A stretch of DNA of 7,457 nt from Zoogloeaceae bacterium. GTDB lineage: Bacteria > Pseudomonadota > Gammaproteobacteria > Burkholderiales > Rhodocyclaceae. The position numbers were made by a program, and so were the translations under genes. Below the pieces are notes generated by a model. The model was not told the origin of the DNA. It worked only from the letters and a program-made list of their open reading frames with translations, and ran no database searches. Below, piece by piece: positions 1 through 5,866 of this stretch; position 1 is the stretch's first letter, and each line of letters starts with the position of its first letter. The stretch is from NCBI GenBank assembly GCA_031282665.1, contig JAITDH010000185.1, positions 1 to 7,457 of the forward strand, read 5' to 3'.

Positions 1-189
1 GGGAAGCGGCTTGGGCGGGAAGAGCCTGTAGTAGCAGCGGCGCAGGGCGGCGAGAGCGGCGAACAGCCCGGCGAGCGGCAGGCACGCCCACAGTCCCGGC
101 GTGAGCCGGGGGTGCCAGAGGACAGAAGACAGAGGACAGAGGACAGAGCGCTCGCTACGCTCGCTCTGTGGTCTGTGGTCTGTGGTCAC
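1..189 (-). CDS. lpxK: Tetraacyldisaccharide 4'-kinase LpxK, N-terminal part (runs off window)
   Basis: LpxK is the inner-membrane kinase that adds the 4'-phosphate to the lipid A precursor (EC 2.7.1.130). Only about the first 63 codons are in the window. From the TGG at 117-115 the frame reads WHPRLTPGLWACLPLAGLF, then ALRRCYYRLFPPKPLP. This matches the membrane-anchoring start of E. coli LpxK (W, then SPLW, LLLPLSWLYG, a basic patch, then a proline before VPVVVVGN). The kinase Walker motif lies outside the window. The position directly after exbB-exbD is the usual betaproteobacterial context and supports the name. The start is odd: E. coli has only about five residues before this Trp, and here that stretch lies in a repeat element. 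I chose GTG at 189-187 because GGAG sits 7 nt upstream (200-197). ATG 243-241 is also in frame but lacks an SD and lies in a hairpin loop. Either start adds repeat-encoded residues. Identity is inferred from a short segment plus synteny. Confidence 0.75.
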   Translation of the reverse strand, partial: MTTDHRPQSERSERSVLCPLSSVLWHPRLTPGLWACLPLAGLFAALAALRRCYYRLFPPKPLP

Positions 190-196
190 GCCTTGG

Positions 197-200
197 CTCC
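197..200 (-). promoter_or_regulatory. Candidate ribosome binding site for lpxK inside the repeat element
   Basis: GGAG on the minus strand, 7 nt upstream of the GTG at 189-187. It lies in the central part of repeat copy 1. It is the only SD-like match found next to an in-frame start upstream of the conserved LpxK sequence, so it decides the chosen start. Copy 2 has no equivalent GGAG at this place. Confidence 0.4.
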
Positions 201-235
201 GTTGGTTTTTCAGACTACAGACAACAGACGACAAA

Positions 236-250
236 GGCCGCATAGCGGCC
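236..250 (-). other. GC hairpin within repeat copy 1
   Basis: A perfect 6-bp inverted repeat, GGCCGC-loop-GCGGCC, with a 3-nt loop. It is followed on the minus strand by TTTGTC, which can pair with the GACA just before the hairpin to lengthen the stem. The T-run is too short for a convincing intrinsic terminator. In copy 2 the stem is identical while the loop differs. Confidence 0.6.
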
Positions 251-280
251 GCTCTGTCTTCTGTCCTCTGTCCTCAGACC

Positions 281-703
281 TCAGTTCCCTGGAAGGGTCT
301 GGGTGGTGAAGGAAATTCGCGGGTAGCCCGCCATCTGGGCCGCCTGCATGACGTCGATGACGCTCTGGTAGGCGGTCTTGGCGTCGGAATTGATGATGAT
401 TACCGGGTCGGTCTTGCCGGCGGCGGCTTCTTGCAGGGCGGCGCTGATGAAGCGCGTTTCCGGTGTTTTCAGCGGCGTTCCGGCGATGACGACCTGGCCG
501 GTGGCGGTGATGTCCACTTCGATTTCGTTCGCGTCCTGCGCGTTCTGTTGTTCGCCGTCGGCGGAGGGCAGGTTGATTTCCAGGCTGGCGAAACGCGCGT
601 AGGTGGTCGTCAGCATGAGGAAGATGATGACGACCAGGAGCACGTCGATCAACGGGATGAGGTTGATTTCCGGCTCTTCGCGGTTTCCACGGGTAAAGTT
701 CAT
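281..703 (-). CDS. exbD: ExbD/TolR-family biopolymer transport protein
   Basis: ExbD is the peptidoglycan-side partner of the ExbB proton channel. It energises TonB-dependent outer-membrane uptake, or a related Tol-type machine. The protein has 140 residues, the usual length: a short cytoplasmic tail, one membrane segment (about 15-33, IPLIDVLLVVIIFLMLTTT) and a periplasmic domain ending in RISFTTQ. Asp20 in the membrane segment matches the proton-carrying aspartate of the family (ExbD D25, TolR D23). The ATG at 703-701 follows a GGGAGG-type SD and lies 16 nt after the exbB stop, so the two are co-transcribed. The stop codon (283-281) sits in the word ACTGAGG at the edge of repeat copy 1, as does the stop of the EAL gene at copy 2. 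No tonB lies beside it. With lpxK next, this is the betaproteobacterial exbBD-lpxK arrangement, which may serve envelope functions rather than iron uptake. Confidence 0.93.
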   Translation of the reverse strand: MNFTRGNREEPEINLIPLIDVLLVVIIFLMLTTTYARFASLEINLPSADGEQQNAQDANEIEVDITATGQVVIAGTPLKTPETRFISAALQEAAAGKTDPVIIINSDAKTAYQSVIDVMQAAQMAGYPRISFTTQTLPGN

Positions 704-719
704 GCCGCCTCCCTCGCGC

Positions 720-1334
720 CTAGCCGCGTTCGCCGTGCAGGACTTCCACCAGGCGGATGGCCTGCTGTTCCATTTCCATCACGAAGCCGTCCACCTTGGC
801 CCGGTAATGACGCCAGAAGATCATGCTCGGGATGGCGATCAGGATGCCGAAGCCGGTGTTGTAGAGGGCGACGGAAATGCCGTGCGCCAGGACATGCGGG
901 TCGGCGCTGCCGGGAACCTGCGCGGCGAACATTTCGATCATCCCGACCACCGTGCCGAAGAGGCCCATCAGGGGCGCGATCGAGGCGATCGTGCCGAGGG
1001 TGGTGAGGTAGTGTTCGAGCTGGTGGGTCACCGCGCGGCCGACTTCCTCGATGGATTCCTTCATGATTTCGCGGGAGGCGTTGCGGTTGCGCAATCCCGC
1101 CGCCAGCACCCGCCCCAGAGGCGAATGGTTTTCCAGGCTGTTTATCATCCTTTCGTCCACGGCGTTGCTGCCGACTTCGCTCAATACCCGTTGCAGCAGC
1201 CCTTTCGGGACGATCAGCCGGGCCCGGAGTTTCCAGGCGCGCTCCAGGATGATGGCCACGGCGATGATGGAAGCCAACAACAGGGGCCAGATCGGCCAGC
1301 CCGCGTCCTGCACAATCTTGAATACGTTAAACAC
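720..1334 (-). CDS. exbB: ExbB/TolQ/MotA-family proton channel protein
   Basis: ExbB forms the inner-membrane proton channel that, with ExbD, converts proton-motive force into motion of a TonB-like partner. The 204-residue protein has three predicted membrane segments (about 14-32, 112-134 and 157-175). It also carries the family signature APLMGLFGTVVGMI at 120-133. Thr128 and Thr160 fall where the pore-lining threonines of E. coli ExbB (T148, T181) are expected. It is shorter than E. coli ExbB (244), lacking the long N-terminal extension, as is usual in this subfamily. The start is GTG at 1334-1332 with GGGAGG about 5 nt upstream; no better in-frame start lies nearby. It is the first gene of the minus-strand unit, with a TATAAT box about 30 nt upstream. 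TolQ is the main alternative name. The order exbB-exbD-lpxK favours ExbB. Confidence 0.92.
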   Translation of the reverse strand: MFNVFKIVQDAGWPIWPLLLASIIAVAIILERAWKLRARLIVPKGLLQRVLSEVGSNAVDERMINSLENHSPLGRVLAAGLRNRNASREIMKESIEEVGRAVTHQLEHYLTTLGTIASIAPLMGLFGTVVGMIEMFAAQVPGSADPHVLAHGISVALYNTGFGILIAIPSMIFWRHYRAKVDGFVMEMEQQAIRLVEVLHGERG

Positions 1335-1352
1335 GCAACCTCCCGCTTCAAA

Positions 1353-1366
1353 AATAGCGAGCTATT
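1353..1366. repeat. Short inverted repeat at the exbB/prlC divergent promoter
   Basis: AATAGC-GA-GCTATT is a perfect 6+6 inverted repeat with a 2-nt spacer. It overlaps the -10 box and probable transcription start of exbB. A dimeric repressor operator is possible, but no known box (such as Fur) is recognised. Chance is a real alternative in an AT-rich patch. Confidence 0.35.
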
Positions 1367-1369
1367 ATA
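1364..1369 (-). promoter_or_regulatory. Candidate -10 box of the exbB promoter
   Basis: A perfect TATAAT on the minus strand, 29 nt before the exbB GTG. It would give a leader of roughly 20-25 nt carrying the SD. No good TTGACA-like -35 is seen at 16-18 nt spacing, so the promoter may be weak or need an activator. On the plus strand the same AT-rich patch offers TATTAT/TATAAC (1363-1371) as a possible prlC -10, also without a clear -35. Confidence 0.5.
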
Positions 1370-1395
1370 ACGATCCTTTTCATTTTGCGTTTGCC

Positions 1396-3552
1396 ATGCC
1401 CATGACTTTCCCCGATTCTCCTTCCGATAATTCATCCTTGCAGGGCAATTCGTCCTTGCAGGGCAATTCATACATACAGGGCAATTCGTCCTTGCAGGAT
1501 AACCCACTCATGCAGGGCGGCGGCCTGCCGGATTTCTCCCGCATCCAGCCCGCCCTGGTCGAACCGGCGATTTCCCGCCTGCTCGCGGAAAGCCGCGCCG
1601 CGATCGAGCGGCTCACCGCGCCGGAGACTCCGGCCACCTGGAACGATTTCGCCGCGCCGCTGGCCCGCGACCTGGAGCGCCTTTCCTGGGCCTGGGGAGT
1701 GGTCGGGCATCTGCATTCGGTCGAGGACACGCCGGACTGGCGGGCGGCGTACAACGCGCTTCTGCCGGAAATTTCCCGCTTCTACAGCGAGCTGGGACAG
1801 AACCAGGCCCTCTTCGAAAAATACAAGACGCTCCGGGCAAGCGCGGCCTTTGTCGCGCTCGACGCGGCGCAAAAGCGGGTCGTGGAGAACGAGATCCGCG
1901 ACTTCCGCCTTTCCGGCGCGGAATTGCCGGAGGCGGACAAGCCGCGTTTCCTGGCCATCCAGGAGGAATTGGACAGCCTGGCGGCCAAATTTGCGGAAAA
2001 CCTGCTCGACGCGACGAACGCCTTTGCCGAGATCGTCACCGACGAGGCCGATCTGGCCGGCCTGCCGCCGGATGTCGTGGCGGCCGCGCATGAGACGGCC
2101 CGGGCGGCGGGCGCGCAGGGCTGGAAATTCACCCTGCAAGCGCCTTCCTACCTGCCGCTCATGCAGTACGCGGAAAACCGCGAACTGCGGCGGCGCATGT
2201 ACCGCGCCTACGCCACCCGCGCGGCGGAATTTCCCGATTCCGGCAGTCTTCCGGAATGGGACAACACCGCCTTGATGACCCGCATGTTGCAATTGCGCTG
2301 GGAAGAGGCGCACCTTCTCGGCTTCAACAATTTCGCGGAGCTTTCCCTGACGCCGAAGATGGCGGCGTCCTCCGCCGAGGTGCTTGCCTTCCTGCGCGAC
2401 ATGGCGACCAGGGCGAAACCCTTCGCCGAGCGGGACATGCGGGAATTGCGCGCCTTCGCCGCCGAACATCTGCGCCTGTCCGCCCTCGAACTCTGGGATA
2501 TCGCCTTTGCCTCGGAAAAATTGTTGCAGCATCGCTATGCCTTTTCCGAACAGGAAGTCCGCCAGTATTTTTGCGAACCCCAGGTCATGGCCGGCCTGTT
2601 CCGGGTCATCGAGCGGCTCTACGGCGTTCGCATCGAACGGGACAGCGCGCCGGTCTGGGAAGAGAGCGTCGGCTTCTACCGGATCGAATCGCCGGCGGGG
2701 AAATTGCTCGGCCAGTTCTACGTCGATCTCTACGCGCGGGAAAAAAAGCGCGGCGGGGCCTGGATGGCTTCCGCCGTCAGCCGCTATCGCACGGAAAGGG
2801 GCGTGCAAACGCCGGTGGCCTGCCTGGTATGCAATTTTTCCCGCCCGGTCGGCGAAAAGCCCGCGACCTTCACCCACGACGAGGTGCAGACCCTGTTCCA
2901 CGAAGCCGGGCATGGCTTCCATCACCTGCTCACCCGGATGGAGGAACCCGGCGTCTCCGGCATCAACGGCGTGGAATGGGATGCCGTGGAACTGCCCTCG
3001 CAATTCATGGAGAATTTCTGCTGGGAATGGGAGGTGCTGAAGGAAATGACCGCCCATGTCGACACGGGCGAACCCCTGCCGCGCGCCCTTTTCGACAAGA
3101 TGCGCGCGGCAAGGAACTTCCAGAGCGGCATGGCGACCGTGCGCCAGATCGAATTCGCGCTCTTCGACATGCTCCTGCACAGCGATTTCGAGCCGGGGCG
3201 GGATGACATCCTCACCTTGCTGCAGACCGTCCGGCAGGAAGTGGCTGTGCTTTTTCCACCCGAATGGCACCGTTTTCCCAATAGTTTTTCGCATATATTT
3301 GGCGGCGGCTACGCGGCGGGTTATTATAGTTACAAGTGGGCCGAAGTGCTTTCCGCCGATGTCTACGCAGCTTTTGAAGAAACGGGCAACCCGCTCGACG
3401 CGGAAACCGGGCGACGTTTCCTGGATGAAATTCTCTCCGTCGGCGGCAGTCGGCCGGCGCTGGAATCCTTCATCGCCTTCCGCGGGCGGGCGCCTTCTCC
3501 GGAAGCGCTGCTGCGTCACAGCGGAATGCAGGACGCCATGATTACAACATAA
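1396..3552 (+). CDS. prlC: Oligopeptidase A (M3 family zinc metallopeptidase)
   Basis: PrlC is a cytoplasmic zinc endopeptidase (EC 3.4.24.70) that degrades short peptides, including cleaved signal peptides. The zinc site is clear: HEAGH encoded at 2899-2913 and the third ligand Glu in WDAVELPSQFMENF. The C-terminal substrate block SHIFGGGYAAGYYSY is also present. Similarity to E. coli PrlC runs the full length (LPDFSRIQPALVEPAI near the start, SFIAFRGRAP near the end). The start is uncertain. ATG 1396 (or 1402) is the first start after the divergent promoter but has no SD, and gives 718 residues including five hexapeptide repeats. ATG 1510 has AGGA 10 nt upstream and gives 680 residues, the E. 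coli length. TTG 1492 would give MQDNPLM, close to E. coli MTNPLL. The frame stays open back to 1051, but that part is antisense to exbB. It is the first gene of the plus-strand unit. Confidence 0.93.
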   Translation: MPMTFPDSPSDNSSLQGNSSLQGNSYIQGNSSLQDNPLMQGGGLPDFSRIQPALVEPAISRLLAESRAAIERLTAPETPATWNDFAAPLARDLERLSWAWGVVGHLHSVEDTPDWRAAYNALLPEISRFYSELGQNQALFEKYKTLRASAAFVALDAAQKRVVENEIRDFRLSGAELPEADKPRFLAIQEELDSLAAKFAENLLDATNAFAEIVTDEADLAGLPPDVVAAAHETARAAGAQGWKFTLQAPSYLPLMQYAENRELRRRMYRAYATRAAEFPDSGSLPEWDNTALMTRMLQLRWEEAHLLGFNNFAELSLTPKMAASSAEVLAFLRDMATRAKPFAERDMRELRAFAAEHLRLSALELWDIAFASEKLLQHRYAFSEQEVRQYFCEPQVMAGLFRVIERLYGVRIERDSAPVWEESVGFYRIESPAGKLLGQFYVDLYAREKKRGGAWMASAVSRYRTERGVQTPVACLVCNFSRPVGEKPATFTHDEVQTLFHEAGHGFHHLLTRMEEPGVSGINGVEWDAVELPSQFMENFCWEWEVLKEMTAHVDTGEPLPRALFDKMRAARNFQSGMATVRQIEFALFDMLLHSDFEPGRDDILTLLQTVRQEVAVLFPPEWHRFPNSFSHIFGGGYAAGYYSYKWAEVLSADVYAAFEETGNPLDAETGRRFLDEILSVGGSRPALESFIAFRGRAPSPEALLRHSGMQDAMITT
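1429..1518 (+). repeat. Five 18-bp tandem repeats at the 5' end of prlC
   Basis: Units start at 1429, 1447, 1465, 1483 and 1501. In the prlC frame they read NSSLQG, NSSLQG, NSYIQG, NSSLQD and NPLMQG. Units 1 and 2 differ only at one synonymous base (TCA/TCG). Unit 5 corresponds to the NPLL at the start of E. coli PrlC, so the array looks like an expansion of the native N-terminus. The fourth codon of each unit is TTG, TTG, ATA, TTG and ATG. From unit 2 on it is preceded 10 nt upstream by AGGG or AGGA from the unit before. Confidence 0.9.
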
Positions 3553-3566
3553 CCTCGAGGATCATC

Positions 3567-4079
3567 ATGAAAAACACCTTTTTTGCCGTTTGTTTCGTGG
3601 TTCTGTTTGCCTTCGGCACGGCCGACGCGCAAGTGTACAAGTGGGTCGATCCGGCCACCGGGCGCACCGTGTATTCCGACACGCCGCCACCGGGGGATGC
3701 CAAGAACGTCAATAGTTCCGGCAAGCGCGGCACTTCCGCCGACGTCGATCCGGTGACCGGCCTGCCGTTCGCCGTCCGCGAAGCCTCCCGCAAATTCCCG
3801 GTCGTCCTCTACACCTCGCCCGATTGTGATATCTGCACCCAGGCGCGCGCGCTGTTCAACAAACGCAGCGTGCCCTTCCGCGAAATCGTCATCCAGACCG
3901 AGGATGACCGCACCGCGATGAAAAACCTGGTAGGCGACACCCGCGTTCCCAGTCTTTTCGTCGGCCGGCAGAAAATCAATGGTTACAATGAAGCCGCCTA
4001 CAACAACGCCCTCGACCTCGCCGGCTATCCGAAGAGCGAAACCCCGGCTCCGGAAAGCGGCACCAAGGCTGCCGAGTGA
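3567..4079 (+). CDS. Secreted DUF4124 and glutaredoxin-domain protein
   Basis: This is a 170-residue protein with a likely signal peptide (residues 1-21, hydrophobic core AVCFVVLFAFG, cut after TADA). A DUF4124 segment follows (about 22-42, VYKWVDPATGRTVYSDTPPP), then a glutaredoxin fold (about 77-155). The redox site is Cys87-Asp-Ile-Cys90 after LYTSPD. The cis-proline is Pro128 in RVPSLFV and a GY motif follows at 139-140, so the thioredoxin-like core is complete. Export implies a periplasmic thiol-disulfide or glutathione-linked role. The substrate is unknown, and a glutaredoxin outside the cytoplasm needs a reductant that is not evident here. The start ATG has GAGG 6 nt upstream and lies 14 nt after prlC. 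Its stop overlaps the xth GTG (GTGA), so translation of the two is probably coupled. The domain pair is common in betaproteobacteria. No gene symbol is assigned. Confidence 0.87.
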   Translation: MKNTFFAVCFVVLFAFGTADAQVYKWVDPATGRTVYSDTPPPGDAKNVNSSGKRGTSADVDPVTGLPFAVREASRKFPVVLYTSPDCDICTQARALFNKRSVPFREIVIQTEDDRTAMKNLVGDTRVPSLFVGRQKINGYNEAAYNNALDLAGYPKSETPAPESGTKAAE

Positions 4080-4885
4080 AACTGGCAAGCTGGAATGTCA
4101 ACAGCCTCAAGGTACGCCTGCCCCAGTTGCGCGACTGGCTGGCGGGGGATGACGCTCCGGACATCCTCTGCCTGCAGGAAACCAAACTCGAAGACCGGAA
4201 CTTTCCCCTTGTCGAATTGGCGGCGGCCGGCTACCGGGCCGTTTTCAGCGGCCAGAAAACCTATAACGGCGTCGCCCTGCTCGCCCGTGAAGAAGTTGCT
4301 GATAAGGGCGGAGTTGCCACTAAAGGCGGGTTTGCCAACATCCAGATCGGCAACCCGCATTTCCCGGATGCCCAGCAACGCCTGATCGCGGCGACGGTGG
4401 GAGGGATACGTGTCATCTGCGCCTATTTCCCCAACGGGGAAGCCATCGGCAGCGAAAAATTCGCCTACAAGCTCTCCTGGCTCGCCGCCCTGCGCGCATG
4501 GCTCCGGGAAGAACTGGAACGCCATCCGCATCTCGCGCTCTGCGGCGACTTCAATATCGCCCCAGAAGACGCGGACACGCACGACCCGGAAAAATGGCGC
4601 GGCAACATCCTCTGCTCGGACGCCGAGCGGCAGGCCTTCCGCGACCTGCTCGCCCTGGGCATGGAGGATAGCTTTCGCCTCTTCCCGCAGGCGGAAAAAA
4701 GTTTCTCCTGGTGGGACTACCGGATGCTCGGCTTCCAGAAAAACCGCGGCCTGCGCATCGACCACATCCTGCTCTCGCAGCCGCTGGCAAGACGCGCCGC
4801 CGCGGCGGGAATCGCCCGCGCGCTGCGCAAGCACGAACGCCCCTCGGACCATGCGCCCGTGTGGGTGGAACTGGCGGAAGGGTAG
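4076..4885 (+). CDS. xth: Exodeoxyribonuclease III (AP endonuclease)
   Basis: Exonuclease III cuts DNA at abasic sites and removes 3'-blocked ends in base-excision repair (EC 3.1.11.2). The protein has 269 residues against 268 in E. coli. All catalytic blocks are present: WNVNS (Asn7), QETK (Glu35), GDFN (Asp158, Asn160), RIDH (Asp229) and SDHAPV (Asp258, His259). Asp229 and His259 have the same numbers as in E. coli. FSWWDYRMLGF is the typical DNA-binding loop of this branch. The start is GTG, overlapping the previous stop by 4 nt, with AAGG 7 nt upstream. A loop near residues 74-87 contains a duplicated hexapeptide (VADKGG, VATKGG). The TAG stop is in the same frame as the following Hint gene, 12 nt away. 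Active repair enzyme: likely. Confidence 0.95.
   Translation: MKLASWNVNSLKVRLPQLRDWLAGDDAPDILCLQETKLEDRNFPLVELAAAGYRAVFSGQKTYNGVALLAREEVADKGGVATKGGFANIQIGNPHFPDAQQRLIAATVGGIRVICAYFPNGEAIGSEKFAYKLSWLAALRAWLREELERHPHLALCGDFNIAPEDADTHDPEKWRGNILCSDAERQAFRDLLALGMEDSFRLFPQAEKSFSWWDYRMLGFQKNRGLRIDHILLSQPLARRAAAAGIARALRKHERPSDHAPVWVELAEG
4295..4336 (+). repeat. 18-bp imperfect duplication within xth
   Basis: Codons 4295-4312 and 4313-4330 encode VADKGG and VATKGG, followed by FAN, which looks like a partial third unit. The two 18-bp units match at about 13 of 18 bases. The segment lies in a surface loop between the conserved blocks GVALLA and QRLIAATV, where family length varies. It may be a small in-frame slippage product, or ordinary low-complexity sequence. 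Confidence 0.4.
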
Positions 4886-4889
4886 GGAG
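4885..4889 (+). promoter_or_regulatory. Ribosome binding site of the Hint gene, overlapping the xth stop
   Basis: GGGAG lies 8 nt before the GTG at 4898, and its first G is the last base of the xth TAG. It supports GTG 4898 as the start. No other start codon lies in frame between the xth stop and the Hint Cys18. Confidence 0.55.
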
Positions 4890-4897
4890 CGATAGCC

Positions 4898-5866
4898 GTG
4901 GATGAGCAATTCATTGATGACGCGCTTGCGCGGATCAGGAAGCCAGGTTGTTTCGTGGCCGGGACCCTGGTGCATACCCGCGAAGGACTGAAGCCGATCG
5001 AGGAAATCAAGGTGGGCGACTATGTGCTTTCCAAACCGGAAAACGGGGAAGGAGAACTTAGTTATCAGCCCGTGACCCGGACATATGAGTTTGATAACAG
5101 AGAACTCTATTATGTGGTTTGGTCGGCCCGCAAAGAGCTTCCAGAAGGAGAAAAACCGCCTTCACTACCAAATCTGCCTTGGTCTGAAGATGAGGAAGCA
5201 TGGAAGAAGTATTTTGCGAAGCTGCGTGAGACGAGCTTTGTCGCTTCAGAGGACATTGGTTGCATCGCGGTAACCGGAGGGCATCCGATTTGGGTGGAAC
5301 GATTTGAATTTTTCCTTTCTTCTACATCGACCAGAGAGACAGAAAACATCCATCGATGGATGAGCGTGGAAGACTTGTACATAAGGATGAGAGGAAACTT
5401 AGACGAGGAAACGATCGACAAGTCGCTTGATCGCGTCTATGCAAAATTGGCGGATGGTCGTGCGGCAATCATCAGCACTATTCGTCCCATCCTTCAGAGT
5501 GAGGATCCCGATATTGGTGTGGCATTTCACGATTGGCCAGGCTGGGTAGATGTCGATGAACGTGGTGGTAGGTCCTTGTGCTTTGGCAGGGACGGGGTGA
5601 GGGATCATGCCACTGATCCTTCTGTTAAGCCGCTAACCCATCTCTGGCAGATCGACACCAGCGCTTATGACTACAGCAGCTATGACATTGAGAGCGAGAT
5701 GTCAGTCGTGCGCCGCTCGGGAGGCTATTTACCGATGCGCCGCAAGGTTTACAATCTGGAAGTAGCCAACACCCATACCTATTTCGTGACCCGATTGGGA
5801 TTGTGGGTACACAACACCCGTGGCGTAGTTCCGTTGAATCCAGCACAAAACCTGGGCAGGCGATAA
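4898..5866 (+). CDS. Free-standing Hint (intein-like) domain protein, orphan polymorphic-toxin type
   Basis: A 322-residue protein that is almost entirely a Hint self-processing domain. The N-terminal block is Cys18-FVAGTLVHTREGLKPIEEIKVGD, with Cys18 as the expected nucleophile. The second block is TGGHPIWV (Thr126, His129). The C-terminal block is VYNLEVANTHTYFVTRLG (His293), ending in WVHNT, with Asn306 as the cyclising residue and Thr307 as the +1 residue. These are the residues needed for cleavage or splicing. Such domains usually sit inside large Rhs or other polymorphic toxins just before the toxin tip. Here only 17 residues precede Cys18 and 16 follow Asn306 (TRGVVPLNPAQNLGRR), and no toxin or immunity gene adjoins. 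The roughly 289-residue span exceeds a minimal Hint (about 140), and the extra part has no LAGLIDADG motif. GC is near 47% over 5041-5400 by hand count, against 60-77% in sampled neighbouring lines, suggesting transfer. It may be active, or a relic. The Hint call is strong; the biological role is unknown. Confidence 0.85.
   Translation: MDEQFIDDALARIRKPGCFVAGTLVHTREGLKPIEEIKVGDYVLSKPENGEGELSYQPVTRTYEFDNRELYYVVWSARKELPEGEKPPSLPNLPWSEDEEAWKKYFAKLRETSFVASEDIGCIAVTGGHPIWVERFEFFLSSTSTRETENIHRWMSVEDLYIRMRGNLDEETIDKSLDRVYAKLADGRAAIISTIRPILQSEDPDIGVAFHDWPGWVDVDERGGRSLCFGRDGVRDHATDPSVKPLTHLWQIDTSAYDYSSYDIESEMSVVRRSGGYLPMRRKVYNLEVANTHTYFVTRLGLWVHNTRGVVPLNPAQNLGRR

Larger units (their letters stand above)
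117..282 (-). repeat. Nested inverted-repeat intergenic element, copy 1
   Basis: An approximately 165 bp element fills the exbD-lpxK gap. Read on the minus strand it has a purine arm of GGACAGA/GAAGACA words (275-250), a GGCCGC-TAT-GCGGCC hairpin (250-236), inner arms, and a pyrimidine arm of CTCTGTC words (150-125). The outer arms 125-150 and 250-275 are complementary at 24 of 26 positions. The inner arms (227-213 against 187-173) are complementary at 13 of 15. The whole could fold into one long interrupted hairpin. Copy 2 at 7045-7190 shares the plan, a 25-nt identical run (minus-strand 156-132 with plus-strand 7161-7185) and the 18-nt word GCGGCCTTTGTCGTCTGT. There is no transposase. It resembles a non-autonomous, MITE- or REP-like repeat. 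Exact ends are uncertain by about 5-10 bp. Confidence 0.85.

Noticed and set aside
117..282. CRISPR array reading of the GGACAGA repeats
   Set aside because: Words are 7 bp, back to back, with no unique spacers and with inverted arms; no cas gene is nearby.
101..1006. Plus-strand open frames through the repeat (101-1006, 112-309) giving RTEDR-rich peptides
   Set aside because: They arise from translating the GGACAGA repeat and then run antisense to exbD and exbB, which have clear family motifs. This is a well-known type of false protein.
1051..1395. Extension of prlC upstream to ATG 1051
   Set aside because: The extra 115 codons are antisense to exbB, include the divergent promoter region, and have no match to the start of PrlC.
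1468..3519. 683-codon open frame on the minus strand, antisense to prlC
   Set aside because: Long antisense frames are expected in GC-rich genes. Its composition is low-complexity (Arg, Gly, Pro) with no recognised domain, while prlC opposite has the full zinc-peptidase motifs.
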